NCBI GenBank assembly: GCA_963669415.2
Contig: CAXXPS010000002.1
Coordinates: forward strand, 2,170,001-2,234,000
Source: JAWKWH01 sp963669415
GTDB taxonomy: Bacteria > Pseudomonadota > Alphaproteobacteria > Rhizobiales > Rhizobiaceae
Direction: 5' to 3'
Length of the DNA: 64,000 bases
The translations under genes and the position numbers were made by a program. Positions 53,106 through 62,523 of the stretch are shown here, one piece after another. Positions within the stretch are counted from its first letter, which is position 1. Each line of letters starts with the position of its first letter. A model generated the notes under the pieces. That model made no database searches, was not told where the DNA came from, and was given only the letters and a program-made list of their open reading frames with translations.

Positions 53106-53687
53106 TCATGTTGCTGGTAGACGAGCCTCGACTTCACCTGCAATCTGATCCAGCATTGGAATCTCAGCACGCATCCTGATCAAAAGCGCATTCAAGGCCC
53201 GATCTCCGCGCGCCATGGGAATCAACGGTTCCAGTGCATAGAGCTGGGCTTCGTAGCGTATGTTCGGGTAGTTAGCCGAAATTTCACCGATGATTTCGTC
53301 TGTTTCTATTCCTTCGGCCGCCATCCGTATTAACAATTCGATCGCATTGCCCTGGGTCCAGTCATAAGGTCCCCAGGCAATGCCGCGCAGAAACGGGATC
53401 GCGTCTGACTTCAACTGATAGATCAGTTCAAAAATTGCGAACTGGCAAGATGACAACCAGCCGCCAAGCCCATGTTTGCGATGATCGTACTCGGGGGGTT
53501 CCGGCGGCGGCGAATGAAAGCGGCTTTGCAGATAATCCAGATCTTCCACCTCGATCCCCGCTGCCAATTCACGTGCAAGGTTTTGGAATTCTTCTCGTTT
53601 CATACCGGTCAGCACACCGGCGGCCAATTCGCCGATTGCTGCGTCGGGGTCGAAAGTGGGTTCATTCAGGTGGGAATCGGTGTCCAT
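53106..53687 (-). CDS. Helical protein of unknown function
   Basis: A 193-residue, acidic, probably all-helical protein without signal peptide or membrane segment. From about residue 95 it may carry HEAT-like repeats (DAIPFLRGIAWGPYDWTQGNAIELLIRMAAEGIETDEIIGEISANYP...LEPLIPMARGD). The region GLGGWLSSCQFAIFELIYQL precedes them. I do not recognise a family. The start at 53687 (MDTDSHLN) is chosen because the open frame upstream has no protein-like character. It lies 67 bases after the ABC-F gene on the same strand. Confidence 0.65.
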   Translation of the reverse strand: MDTDSHLNEPTFDPDAAIGELAAGVLTGMKREEFQNLARELAAGIEVEDLDYLQSRFHSPPPEPPEYDHRKHGLGGWLSSCQFAIFELIYQLKSDAIPFLRGIAWGPYDWTQGNAIELLIRMAAEGIETDEIIGEISANYPNIRYEAQLYALEPLIPMARGDRALNALLIRMRAEIPMLDQIAGEVEARLPAT

Positions 53688-53754
53688 TTGATTGGTCTCA
53701 CTCTTGCAATCGAAGCGCATTCGCATCCAATTTGGGCGGCAAAATGTGCTCTTG

Positions 53755-55566
53755 CTATGAGCTTGCCAATTCCTCCCGTAACATTTCAAGCTCAAGCCAA
53801 TCTTCTTCGGCGGCTGTCAGTTCGTTGCGTTTGATGTCGAGCTCCGCCGCAGTGGCGTTGAATGTCTGCACATCTGTCTCATACAAATTCGGATCAGCCA
53901 GCTTCGCTTCCAATTTTGAAATCTCGGCTGAAAGCGCTTCCATTTTTTCGGGCAATGTTTCCAGCGCGTATTTCTGCTTGTAGGAGAGTTTTTTCGAGAC
54001 CGGCCTGTCCGGTCGGGGCGACACCAGGCCGGGTTCGCCGCGTCTTTTTCGATCGACGGGTTCGTGCTTGGTGGGTATCTTGCCACGCTGCGCCAGCATG
54101 TCGCTATATCCGCCGGCATATTGCTGCCACCCTCCATTGTCACCAGGGGCAATGATCGCGGTGACAGTCCGGTCGAGAAAATCACGGTCGTGACTGACCA
54201 AAAGCACCGTTCCCGCATAGCCTGCGACCATCTCCTGAAGCAGATCAAGCGTTTCCATGTCGAGGTCGTTTGTCGGCTCGTCGAGGACGAGCAAATTGGA
54301 CGGCTTGGCCAATATGCGCGCGAGCAGCAGGCGGGCTTTCTCGCCGCCCGACAGTTCGCGAACCGGTGTACTTGCCAATTCGGGGCCAAACAGGAAGTCC
54401 TTCATATAGGAAATGACGTGTTTTTTCTGATCGCCAACAGCAACCTGGTCGCTGCGTCCACCGGTCAGCGCGTCGGATAATGATTGGTCCGGATCGAGTT
54501 GGTTCCTGCGCTGGTCGAGCGTTGCGATTTCGAGATTTGCGCCATGGCGGACACTGCCATTGTCGGGGGTCTGTTTGCCGATTAGCATGTTCAGCAGCGT
54601 CGTCTTGCCGACGCCGTTCGGTCCGACAAGACCAATGCGGTCACCGCGCTGGATCCGGATGGAGAAATCACGGACCAATTGGTTGGCATCAAATGCCTTG
54701 GAAATACCATTTGCTTCGATAACGAGCTTGCCAGCCTCCCGCGCCTGGCTGGCTTCGAGTTTTGCTGAGCCGGTCGGGCGGGAGCGGTTGCGGTAGGCTT
54801 CACGCATCGCCTGCAACTCTCCAAGCCGGCGCATATTGCGCTTGCGCCGGGCGGTTACGCCATAACGCAGCCAGTGCTCTTCGCGCACGATTTTGCGGCC
54901 GAGTTTGTGGGCGTCGCGTTCTTCTTCCTCAAGCAGTTTGTCACGCCATTCCTCGAAATGAGCAAACCCCTTGTCGAGCTGCCGGGTCCGGCCTCGATCA
55001 AGCCAAACTGTCGTGCGCGTGATATTTTCGAGAAACCGCCGGTCGTGAGATATGACAATGATGGCGCCGGAATTCCGGCTCAGTTCACCCTCCAACCATT
55101 CAATTGTTGTCAGATCGAGATGGTTGGTCGGTTCATCAAGCAGCAAAATGTCAGGCTGCGGTGCAAGTACATGGGCAAGCGCTGCCCGCCGGGCTTCACC
55201 ACCTGACAATGTCTGCGGACTCTGCCCGGGCAAGAGATCAAGTTGCTCAATCAGGTAGTCGACCCGATATGGATCATCGGCGGGGCCAAGCCCGGAAGCG
55301 ACGTAGGAATGAACGTCCGCATGTCCGGACATGTCGGGTTGCTGCTCGAGGTATCGGATTGTTGTGCCGGGCTGGCGAAACACCGCACCTTCCTGCGCCT
55401 CGGCGATTCCGGCGGCAATTTTGAGCAGCGTTGATTTGCCGGACCCATTGCGGCCGACGAGCGCGATCCTGTCACCGGCTGACGCCATCAGCGATGCGCC
55501 GTCGAGCAGGGCCGGACCACCGAACGTCAGTTTGATGCCGTCGAGATTGAGAATTGGTGGCGCCAT
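53755..55566 (-). CDS. ABC-F family ATPase (Uup-like)
   Basis: Soluble ABC-F protein, 603 residues, with two ABC domains and no membrane part. Walker A motifs are GRNGSGKST at 38-46 and GPNGVGKTT near 320, with signatures LSGGEARRAALAH and LSGGEKARLLLARIL, and Walker B ILLLDEPTNHLDL and LLVLDEPTNDLDM. A C-terminal coiled coil (about 530-600) is like Uup. ABC-F proteins act on ribosomes; Uup-like members also affect transposon excision. ATG at 55566 shares its first base with the thiN stop (TGATG), so it is coupled with thiN. An adjacent TTG would add one residue. Confidence 0.93.
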   Translation of the reverse strand: MAPPILNLDGIKLTFGGPALLDGASLMASAGDRIALVGRNGSGKSTLLKIAAGIAEAQEGAVFRQPGTTIRYLEQQPDMSGHADVHSYVASGLGPADDPYRVDYLIEQLDLLPGQSPQTLSGGEARRAALAHVLAPQPDILLLDEPTNHLDLTTIEWLEGELSRNSGAIIVISHDRRFLENITRTTVWLDRGRTRQLDKGFAHFEEWRDKLLEEEERDAHKLGRKIVREEHWLRYGVTARRKRNMRRLGELQAMREAYRNRSRPTGSAKLEASQAREAGKLVIEANGISKAFDANQLVRDFSIRIQRGDRIGLVGPNGVGKTTLLNMLIGKQTPDNGSVRHGANLEIATLDQRRNQLDPDQSLSDALTGGRSDQVAVGDQKKHVISYMKDFLFGPELASTPVRELSGGEKARLLLARILAKPSNLLVLDEPTNDLDMETLDLLQEMVAGYAGTVLLVSHDRDFLDRTVTAIIAPGDNGGWQQYAGGYSDMLAQRGKIPTKHEPVDRKRRGEPGLVSPRPDRPVSKKLSYKQKYALETLPEKMEALSAEISKLEAKLADPNLYETDVQTFNATAAELDIKRNELTAAEEDWLELEMLREELASS

Positions 55567-56198
55567 CAACCCGTGACCTGGGCAACAAGCAGCGCACTGC
55601 CACTTCCAAGACTGATTTCCAGCTTGCTGACCACCTCATTTGACAGGGTCAGTGACGAACCAAGCGCAACATCGACATTCTCCAGCGGCCATTTGACGCC
55701 GGTGATCGTCAGATCGGCAAGATCGGAAAATCCGATCAGGCTGAACAGCGTGTCCGGCTCGAACTCGAATTGATGATCACCCGGCAGCAGCGGATACCCC
55801 TCCTGGACACCGTCGAATAGCGTCGCTTTGACGTTTTTTGCCGCAAGCGCGAACGCCATGGTTTTGTGCAGTAGCGCATGGTCAGCACGCTTGCCGCCAA
55901 ATGCCCCCACCAAAAGTAACTCGGTTGCGCCCCGTTCCAACGCCTCATTGACCGCAATCTCACCGTCCGTTGCATCCTTGTCCTGCGGATAGGGAATGCG
56001 TGGAACGCCGGTAAACAGCTCAGGAACCGCCACCGGTACGGAATCAAAATCGCCAAGCCAAACCTCCGGGAGCAGGGAAAGCGGGTCGGCATGGCGAATA
56101 CCGCCATCCGCAGCAATGACACGGCAACTCTCAACCTGGCTTTTCAGGCGAGTAGTTGGCGTCATGTCGCCATCGAGCAGGATGACAAAGCGGATCAT
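55566..56198 (-). CDS. thiN: Thiamine pyrophosphokinase
   Basis: Converts thiamine and ATP to thiamine diphosphate; 210 residues. The N-terminal VILLDGDMTPTTRLKSQVESCRVIAADGGIRHADPL has the conserved ADGG, followed by PEVWLGDFDSVP and KDATDGEIAVNEAL with the Asp residues that bind Mg-ATP. The C-terminal beta-rich thiamine-binding part follows. It is divergent from the riboswitch and thiBPQ, so imported thiamine is activated by its neighbour. Confidence 0.92.
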   Translation of the reverse strand: MIRFVILLDGDMTPTTRLKSQVESCRVIAADGGIRHADPLSLLPEVWLGDFDSVPVAVPELFTGVPRIPYPQDKDATDGEIAVNEALERGATELLLVGAFGGKRADHALLHKTMAFALAAKNVKATLFDGVQEGYPLLPGDHQFEFEPDTLFSLIGFSDLADLTITGVKWPLENVDVALGSSLTLSNEVVSKLEISLGSGSALLVAQVTG

Positions 56199-56275
56199 GC
56201 CGCCGCTCTATCACGTGCTTCACCGGCGTCAAATGGCTCTTGCCAGTCAGCAAGCACGGGTTTAGGTTCCGTTTC

Positions 56276-56384
56276 GCTCTAACGGGGTGCCGGAGGCGTC
56301 GCCTCCCGGCTGAGAGACCAGCGCAGTTTGCAAGGTCAACCCGCAGAACCTGATCCGGTTTGTACCGGCGGAGGGATTAGATGC
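56276..56384 (+). ncRNA. TPP riboswitch upstream of thiBPQ
   Basis: The thi-box is clear: CTCTAACGGGGTGCCGG, the CTGAGA element at 56310-56315, and ACCCGCAGAACCTGATCCGG with GTACCGGCGGAGGGATTAGA. The end pairs with the start (P1). It binds thiamine diphosphate and shuts off the operon when thiamine is plentiful. The expression platform lies between 56384 and the thiB start. Confidence 0.95.
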
Positions 56385-56396
56385 TTCCTTGAAAAA

Positions 56397-56436
56397 GGCG
56401 CTTCGATCTTTCCATTCACGAAACGAAGGAGGCGCC
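56397..56436 (+). promoter_or_regulatory. Expression-platform hairpin around the thiB Shine-Dalgarno
   Basis: GGCGC and TTCG (56397-56405) pair with CGAA (56424-56427) and GCGCC (56432-56436). The Shine-Dalgarno GGAG (56428-56431) lies in a bulge between the two helices. This suggests translational rather than transcriptional control. The absence of a T-run after the hairpin agrees. Confidence 0.5.
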
Positions 56437-56437
56437 G

Positions 56438-57442
56438 ATGCGCATAAAAAAACTTGTCTGTTCCGCTGTTCTCACGCTGACCGGGTTTGCGATCCCTGTT
56501 CAGGCTGCCGAGAAGCTCACGATCTACACCTATGAAAGCTTCACCGCTGATTGGGGTCCGGGACCTCAGGTGGAGAAAGCATTTGAGGCGGAATGCGGTT
56601 GTGATCTCGAATTCGTTTCGGTGGCCGATGGCGTTGCCCTGCTGAACCGGTTGAAGATTGAAGGCGGGTCAACCAAGGCTGACATCGTGCTTGGTCTCGA
56701 CACAAACCTGACCGCAGAGGCAAAGGCGTCCGGTCTGTTCGCGCCGCATGGAATTGATACCGGCAATGTGTCAGTTCCGGGCGGTTGGAGCGACGATACA
56801 TTCGTTCCTTTTGACTTTGGGCATTTTGCGGTCATCTACGACACGGAAAAGATCACGACGCCGCCTGCGAGCTTGAAAGAACTGACCGCACAATCCGGCG
56901 AAGCGAAAATCGCCATACAGGATCCGCGCACCTCAACGCCCGGCCTTGGCCTGGTACTTTGGATGCGTTCTGTCTTCGGAGACGATGCACCCACCGCATG
57001 GGCTGACCTCAAAGATACTATACTCACCGTCACTCCGGGATGGTCGGAAGCCTACGGCCTTTTTACCAGTGGCGAAGTGGAAATGGTTTTGTCGTACACG
57101 ACATCGCCTGCCTACCACATGATTGCAGAAAGTTCGGAGCGTTATCAGGCAGCAGCTTTTGATGAAGGCCACTACATGCAAATCGAGGTTGCGGGCGTGA
57201 CCTCACAAGGTGCGGAAAATCCACTTTCTGCAAGATTTCTTGCTTTCATGATTGGTCCTGGTTTTCAGGACGTCATTCCTGAAACGAACTGGATGTTTCC
57301 AGCGGGAAAGACCGAAGAACCGCTGAATCCGGTTTTTGATACGCTGGTCAAACCTTCCAAAACACTACTGTTCAGTCCTGAAGAGGTTGCCAGAAACCGC
57401 AAAGACTGGGTTGAGGAGTGGCTTGAGGTCATGGGCCGCTGA
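56438..57442 (+). CDS. thiB: ThiB, thiamine-binding periplasmic protein
   Basis: Receptor of the thiamine ABC importer, 334 residues with a signal peptide ending PVQAA. The mature N-terminus KLTIYTYESFTADWGPGPQVEKAFEAECGCDLEFV is typical of ThiB/type II binding proteins, with SYTTSPAYHM later. It binds thiamine, its mono- and diphosphate in other bacteria. AAGGAGG is placed 6 bases before ATG. First gene of thiBPQ under the riboswitch. Confidence 0.95.
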   Translation: MRIKKLVCSAVLTLTGFAIPVQAAEKLTIYTYESFTADWGPGPQVEKAFEAECGCDLEFVSVADGVALLNRLKIEGGSTKADIVLGLDTNLTAEAKASGLFAPHGIDTGNVSVPGGWSDDTFVPFDFGHFAVIYDTEKITTPPASLKELTAQSGEAKIAIQDPRTSTPGLGLVLWMRSVFGDDAPTAWADLKDTILTVTPGWSEAYGLFTSGEVEMVLSYTTSPAYHMIAESSERYQAAAFDEGHYMQIEVAGVTSQGAENPLSARFLAFMIGPGFQDVIPETNWMFPAGKTEEPLNPVFDTLVKPSKTLLFSPEEVARNRKDWVEEWLEVMGR

Positions 57443-57498
57443 GAACCGACACTCATAACAGTGTTGCCGGTCGTCCGGTTTCCGGGCGCTGGGCCGGT

Positions 57499-59073
57499 AT
57501 GGCGGCAATCCTTTTATTGGCGCTGCTGTGCGGCGGCGCCTTTTCCGGGCTGGTCTACGAAGCCGCTACCGGCAGTTCCCGAAGCTCAGCGATACTGAAT
57601 TCGCATATCTTCGGCGTGGTCAGGTTCACCTTGTTTCAGGCGATCTTGTCCACTTTACTTTCAGTTGCTCCGGCGCTTCTGGTGGCCCGCGCTCTATCGC
57701 GGCATGACCGATTCTTTGGGCGCGAATTGCTCCTTCGCCTATTCGCCGTGCCACAAGCTCTCCCGGCTATCGTGGCGGCATTGGGTGTTTTGGCGCTCTA
57801 CGGCCGCAGCGGTTTGTTGGCGGAGCCACTTGGCCAAATGGTGGAAGGGCGCTGGCCGGGAATTTACGGGCTTTCAGGAATCCTGGTTGCCCATGTGTTT
57901 TTCAATCTGCCTTTGGCGGTGCGGTTGTTTTATGAAGCGCTGCAGACAATTCCCCAGGACCACTGGCGCATTGCCGGGCAACTCGGGATGGGTGGATATG
58001 CGCAGTGGCGGCTGATCGAATGGCCGGTTCTCAAACGCGCGGTTCCAAACATCGCCGGTTTGGTGTTCATGTTGTGCGTGACATCCTTTGCCATCGTTTT
58101 GACATTGGGAGGAGGTCCGGCTGCGACAACGTTGGAAGTCGCCATTTACCAGGCGTTGCGCTTTGATTTTGATCCGTTCGCGGCCGTTGTTCTGACATCA
58201 CTTCAGCTCGCTTTGACGCTTGCCATCCTTGCCGGGCTGGCCTTGCTGGGCGGACGATACGCGGAATTTGCGAGCCTTTCGATCGTGTCGCGACGATATG
58301 TACAACCAAAGGCGTTCGAAGCTTTTGTCAATATTTTGTTGGTGGTTCTGGCGGCGATATTTGTTCTGGCGCCCATGGTTGCGGTTGTGATTTCCGGGTT
58401 GCAGGCCGAGCTCGGGCGTCTCGCCGGCGAAAGTTCAGTGCAACGTGCGACGCTGACCAGCCTGGTGCTGGCATTCCTTTCGGCCTGTCTGGCAGTGTCA
58501 CTTTCGTTTGGTTTGGTCTCTACGCGCAAGCGGCTTGAAATGTTACGGCGCAATGTTGGTCCAGCGACACTTACGGAAAGATTGTGTGACGGCGGCGCGT
58601 CGATGATTCTGGTGGTTCCGCCTATTGTTATTGGGGCGGGATGGTTTGTGCTCGCGCGTCACGTCGGCGATGTCTTTGCGATAGCACCAGTCATGATCGT
58701 GACGGTCAATGCGGCAATGGCGATGCCGTTTGTCGTGCGGACAATTCGGCCATCCTTCGATGTCGCGGCAGAACGGCATGACCGGCTCGCGGCGTCTTTG
58801 GGGATAAGCGGCTGGAACCGGTTTCGACTGGTCGACTGGCCGGCTATGCGAGCTCCGCTGTTGTCCGGTTTCGCGTTCGCCATGGCATTGTCGCTGGGTG
58901 ATCTGGGGGTCATTGCACTTTTCGGCAGCGATTCGCTTCAGACATTGCCGTATTTGCTGCTATCGCGGATGAGCAGCTACAGGACCGCCGATGCAGCCGG
59001 ATTGGCGCTAATTCTTGCGGCGTTGAGTTTCGCCCTGATGCTGTTGGCTGGAAGGGCCAGGAGCAAGCAATGA
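57499..59073 (+). CDS. thiP: ThiP, thiamine ABC transporter permease
   Basis: Inner-membrane permease of 524 residues, with two copies of the six-helix binding-protein-dependent permease unit fused, as in all ThiP proteins. Two EAA loops are seen: HWRIAGQLGMGGYAQWRLIEWPVL and RLAASLGISGWNRFRLVDWPAM. No usual start codon occurs earlier in frame, so ATG 57499 is used, but the expected cytoplasmic N-terminus would then be short; translation may begin at a non-standard codon closer to the thiB stop (the frame is open to there). It overlaps thiQ by 4 bases. Confidence 0.92.
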   Translation: MAAILLLALLCGGAFSGLVYEAATGSSRSSAILNSHIFGVVRFTLFQAILSTLLSVAPALLVARALSRHDRFFGRELLLRLFAVPQALPAIVAALGVLALYGRSGLLAEPLGQMVEGRWPGIYGLSGILVAHVFFNLPLAVRLFYEALQTIPQDHWRIAGQLGMGGYAQWRLIEWPVLKRAVPNIAGLVFMLCVTSFAIVLTLGGGPAATTLEVAIYQALRFDFDPFAAVVLTSLQLALTLAILAGLALLGGRYAEFASLSIVSRRYVQPKAFEAFVNILLVVLAAIFVLAPMVAVVISGLQAELGRLAGESSVQRATLTSLVLAFLSACLAVSLSFGLVSTRKRLEMLRRNVGPATLTERLCDGGASMILVVPPIVIGAGWFVLARHVGDVFAIAPVMIVTVNAAMAMPFVVRTIRPSFDVAAERHDRLAASLGISGWNRFRLVDWPAMRAPLLSGFAFAMALSLGDLGVIALFGSDSLQTLPYLLLSRMSSYRTADAAGLALILAALSFALMLLAGRARSKQ

Positions 59074-59792
59074 GTGGCGCAAGCATAACCTTGATGGACG
59101 TTCACTATTCGGTGGCGAAAAGCAGCTTCTCATTCGATGTAGCTGTGCAGCCGGGAGAGACCGTTGCCATCATGGGCCCGAGCGGAGCGGGTAAATCGAC
59201 CCTGCTCAACCTTGTAGCAGGTTTCGAGGTTCCGTCGTCGGGGCGAATACTGATTGACGGTACGGACATGACCACAGATGCACCCGGAGAGCGCCCGGTT
59301 ACCATGGTATTTCAGGAGAACAATCTGTTTGCTCATCTCGATGTGACTGCCAATATCGGGTTGGGCCGTTCGCCATCGCTTCACCTGAACACTGACGACC
59401 GCCAGAAGATCCAAAATGCGCTGGAGAAGACCGGTCTTTCGGGAAAGCAAGATCGTCTGCCGTCGGAACTTTCCGGGGGTGAGCGGCAACGGGTTGCTTT
59501 GGCCCGCGCGCTGGTCCGTGACAGGCCGGTTCTGCTGCTCGACGAACCCTTCGCATCGCTTGGTCCCGCGCTTCGTCGCGAGATGCTGGAGTTGGTGCGT
59601 ATGTTGCACGATACAAGCGGCATGACGGTCCTGATGGCCAGTCATCATCCGGGCGATGCAATGTCGTTCGCACAAAGATTGTTGTTCATTGAAGAAGGAC
59701 GAATCTTGGCTGATGGCGCTACCGGCGATTTGCTTGGTGGTGCGCAACTGCCGGAAATCGCCAATTATCTCGGTAGTCAGGCGCCAGAATAA
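59070..59792 (+). CDS. thiQ: ThiQ, thiamine ABC transporter ATP-binding protein
   Basis: ATPase of the importer, 240 residues. Walker A GPSGAGKST at 36-44, Q-loop VFQENNLF near 80, signature LSGGERQ at 134-140, Walker B VLLLDEP at 154-160, and H-loop ASHHPGDA. The ATG overlaps the thiP stop (ATGA). Last gene of the riboswitch-controlled operon. Confidence 0.95.
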   Translation: MSGASITLMDVHYSVAKSSFSFDVAVQPGETVAIMGPSGAGKSTLLNLVAGFEVPSSGRILIDGTDMTTDAPGERPVTMVFQENNLFAHLDVTANIGLGRSPSLHLNTDDRQKIQNALEKTGLSGKQDRLPSELSGGERQRVALARALVRDRPVLLLDEPFASLGPALRREMLELVRMLHDTSGMTVLMASHHPGDAMSFAQRLLFIEEGRILADGATGDLLGGAQLPEIANYLGSQAPE

Positions 59793-59903
59793 AACTATAT
59801 GCCCGGATACCGACACAATTGTCTGTCAATGCAAACGCTATTCGTATTGGCCAATCCCGTGTATTAAACGATTCGGAGCGGCCAAATCGGCAAGAAGACG
59901 CTT

Positions 59904-61415
59904 ATGGGGATTTTTCGGAGTGCAAATCCGGCACTATTGGCCGGAAGCAAACCGGTCGCGTTGCGCGCGCGCCCGGCAATGGTGTTTGCCGCCCTGTTGC
60001 TTGCCGGCTGCCAATTGACCAATGGCGTGATCAGTGAACAGGCTTTTCAGCCGTCGCGAAATCCGGTCACAATCGAAGCTGTAGAAAGAAACGATCGTCT
60101 GGCGGCGATTGCGCGTGCGCAGCATCCCCGCATTCTGGCAACCTATGGCGGAGAATATTCCAATCCCAAGCTCGAGCGCATGGTGGCCAAAATTGTCGGA
60201 GAATTGACCAGCGTTTCGGCCAATCCGACCCAGACCTACCGCATAACAATTCTCAATTCGCCAAATGTGAACGCCTTTGCATTGCCGGGCGGTTATCTTT
60301 ACGTCACCCGCGGATTGCTTGCCCTTGCCAACGACTCGGCCGAACTGGCTGCGGTGATATCTCATGAGATGGGCCACGTTACCGCCAATCACGGCATTGA
60401 GCGGCAGCGCAAGGAAGCCGAAGAGCAGTTGGCGACGCGCGTGGTTTCTGACGTTCTCAGCAATGACCGGACCGCGCGCACAGCGCTGGTACGGGGCAAA
60501 TTGCGTTTGGCACAGTTTTCCCGAAATCAGGAACTTGAGGCAGACATAGTTGGAATAAGGGCCACCGGAAAGGCTGGATTTGACCCGTATGCCGCTCCGC
60601 GATTCTTGAAATCAATGGCATCGTATAGTGACTTTCGCGCCGTAAGCGGTGCTACCGATGCCAGCCTGGATTTTCTGGCCAGCCATCCCTCGGCGCCGCG
60701 GCGCATCGATTTGGCACTCCGGCACGCACGGGAATTTGGACCACCGGGAACCGGTCGACGGGACCGGGACGCCTTTCTGGCTGGCGTAGACGGAATGTTG
60801 TTCGGCGATTCGCCCGATGAAGGTTATGTCCGTGGGCGAACCTTTCTGCATCCCGGCCTCGGCGTCGTGTTCACGGTACCGCCGGGTTTTGTTATCGACA
60901 ATTCTGCAGAGGCTGTTACCGCTGCCGGACCCGGTGATATTGCCGTCCGTTTTGATGGCGTTGCGGTTTCAAAGCGCACCAATACAGCGGATTACATTAA
61001 AAGCGGATGGGTCGTCGGTCTTGATGAGGCGAGTATTACACCCACGAAAATCAACGGGCTCGATGCTGCCACCGCCAAGGCGCAGGCGGATGGCTGGAAT
61101 TTCGATATCACCGCGATACGGGTTGACGACCAGATTTACCGCTTGCTGACCGCGGCACCATTGTCAAGCACGCAGCTTGGTGCGGTCGCCAGAAAAGTTT
61201 CCTTCAGCTTCCGCAAGATGGGCGAATTGGAGCAGGAGAATTTGAAGCCTCTGTCAGTCAGGGTCGTGACTGTAAAACGCGGTGAGACAATCGGGGCGAT
61301 TGCCGGACGAATGGTTGGTACGGACCGCAAGCTTGCGCTGTTCAGATTGCTCAACGCCCTGCCGGTCGGTGCACCCCTTTCGACAGGCGACAAAGTGAAG
61401 ATCATCGCCGAGTAG
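59904..61415 (+). CDS. M48 family metalloprotease, lipoprotein with C-terminal LysM-like region
   Basis: A zinc protease of 503 residues. The lipobox LLLAGC places Cys36 as the lipid-anchored residue. Start is uncertain since an ATG nearer the lipobox (59979) also exists. The zinc motif HEMGH is at 154-158 and the third ligand in ELEADIVG near 212, with FALPGGYLYVTRGLL before it, as in BepA/M48 proteases of the cell envelope. A LysM-like segment (VKRGETIGAIAGRM ... LSTGDKVKIIAE) forms the end, so the enzyme may bind peptidoglycan. Role: quality control of outer-membrane proteins, by family analogy. Confidence 0.9.
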   Translation: MGIFRSANPALLAGSKPVALRARPAMVFAALLLAGCQLTNGVISEQAFQPSRNPVTIEAVERNDRLAAIARAQHPRILATYGGEYSNPKLERMVAKIVGELTSVSANPTQTYRITILNSPNVNAFALPGGYLYVTRGLLALANDSAELAAVISHEMGHVTANHGIERQRKEAEEQLATRVVSDVLSNDRTARTALVRGKLRLAQFSRNQELEADIVGIRATGKAGFDPYAAPRFLKSMASYSDFRAVSGATDASLDFLASHPSAPRRIDLALRHAREFGPPGTGRRDRDAFLAGVDGMLFGDSPDEGYVRGRTFLHPGLGVVFTVPPGFVIDNSAEAVTAAGPGDIAVRFDGVAVSKRTNTADYIKSGWVVGLDEASITPTKINGLDAATAKAQADGWNFDITAIRVDDQIYRLLTAAPLSSTQLGAVARKVSFSFRKMGELEQENLKPLSVRVVTVKRGETIGAIAGRMVGTDRKLALFRLLNALPVGAPLSTGDKVKIIAE

Positions 61416-61434
61416 AGCCGTTCAAACGGTTCCA

Positions 61435-62523
61435 CTAACGATCGGCTCTGGGCGAGATCCTTGTAAAATGGCCCATTTTCCTGCCGGGCCGCGGCTCCGC
61501 CTTGCCGTAGAGATGAACGACCGTACCAGGCATCGCAGATAGTTCTGCGAGTCTTTCCGCCTCGTCGCCAATGAGATTCTGCATGACGCAGTTCGAGTGG
61601 CGGTCGGTCGTGCCTAGCGGCAATCCTGCAATAGCTCGGATATGCTGCTCGAACTGCGAAACGGCGCATGCCGCCTCTGTCCAATGGCCTGAGTTGTGCA
61701 CACGGGGGGCAAACTCGTTGGCGATCAACCTGTCGTCCGGCGTCGCAAAAAACTCCACCCCGATGACGCCGACATAACCGAGCGCTTCCATAAGCTTCTT
61801 TGTCTGGTCCAGAGCGATGTTTGAAATGTCTGGAGAAAGTTGCGCCGGCAGGGTTGAGGTATGCAGAATTCCGTCCCGGTGGACGTTTTCCGCCGGGTCA
61901 AAGGCCGAGAATTCACCATCGGTGTTTCTTGCAGCGATAACTGATATTTCGCGCTCGAAGACGATAAATCCTTCCAAAATCAGCGGCACTCCTCCCATGG
62001 CGTCAAACACACCGTTGGCCGCCTCGGCATCCGCATTTGTGAAAACTTTCTGGCCTTTACCGTCATATCCCAGACGGCAGGTCTTGAGCACTCCACTACC
62101 GCCGAACTCGGCCAGTGCGTCCCTTAGCTGCGCGTCGTTGCCAACTGACTTGAAAGGCGCGGTATTCAGGCCGGCCTTGTTCAGGAATTCTTTCTCGACA
62201 AGCCGATCCTGGGCCACCTCCAATGCCAAGGGGGGCGGACGGACCGCAATGGATACTGCAAGTCGTTCGGCGGCAGAAACGGGTACGTTTTCAAACTCGT
62301 AGGTGACGACATCGCAGGCGGTGGTGAGCGCATCAAGTGCTTCCGCATCATCATAAGCGGCTACTATTTGGCTGTTCGCCACCTGGGCGGCAGGGCAATC
62401 GACACCGGGCTCCAGAATGATTGTCCGGTACGACAAACGCGCGGCGGCCATTGCCAGCATGCGGCCCAATTGCCCGCCGCCGATGATGCCGATGGTCGAT
62501 CCTGCTGGAAGTGCTTGGATCAT
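61435..62523 (-). CDS. purK: PurK, N5-carboxyaminoimidazole ribonucleotide synthase
   Basis: ATP-grasp enzyme of purine synthesis, 362 residues. It forms N5-CAIR from AIR, ATP and bicarbonate. The start has IGIIGGGQLGRMLAMAAARLSYRT, the standard N-terminus; the ATP-grasp domain shows LKTCRLGYDGKGQ, FIVFEREISVIAAR and EFAPRVHNSGHWTEAA. ATG overlaps the purE stop by 4 bases. Confidence 0.96.
   Translation of the reverse strand: MIQALPAGSTIGIIGGGQLGRMLAMAAARLSYRTIILEPGVDCPAAQVANSQIVAAYDDAEALDALTTACDVVTYEFENVPVSAAERLAVSIAVRPPPLALEVAQDRLVEKEFLNKAGLNTAPFKSVGNDAQLRDALAEFGGSGVLKTCRLGYDGKGQKVFTNADAEAANGVFDAMGGVPLILEGFIVFEREISVIAARNTDGEFSAFDPAENVHRDGILHTSTLPAQLSPDISNIALDQTKKLMEALGYVGVIGVEFFATPDDRLIANEFAPRVHNSGHWTEAACAVSQFEQHIRAIAGLPLGTTDRHSNCVMQNLIGDEAERLAELSAMPGTVVHLYGKAEPRPGRKMGHFTRISPRADR

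Noticed and set aside
61414..61447. Hairpin GAGCCG...CGGCTC between the M48 and purK genes as a terminator
   Set aside because: Loop is long, no T-run follows on either strand, and it overlaps the end of the purK coding region.
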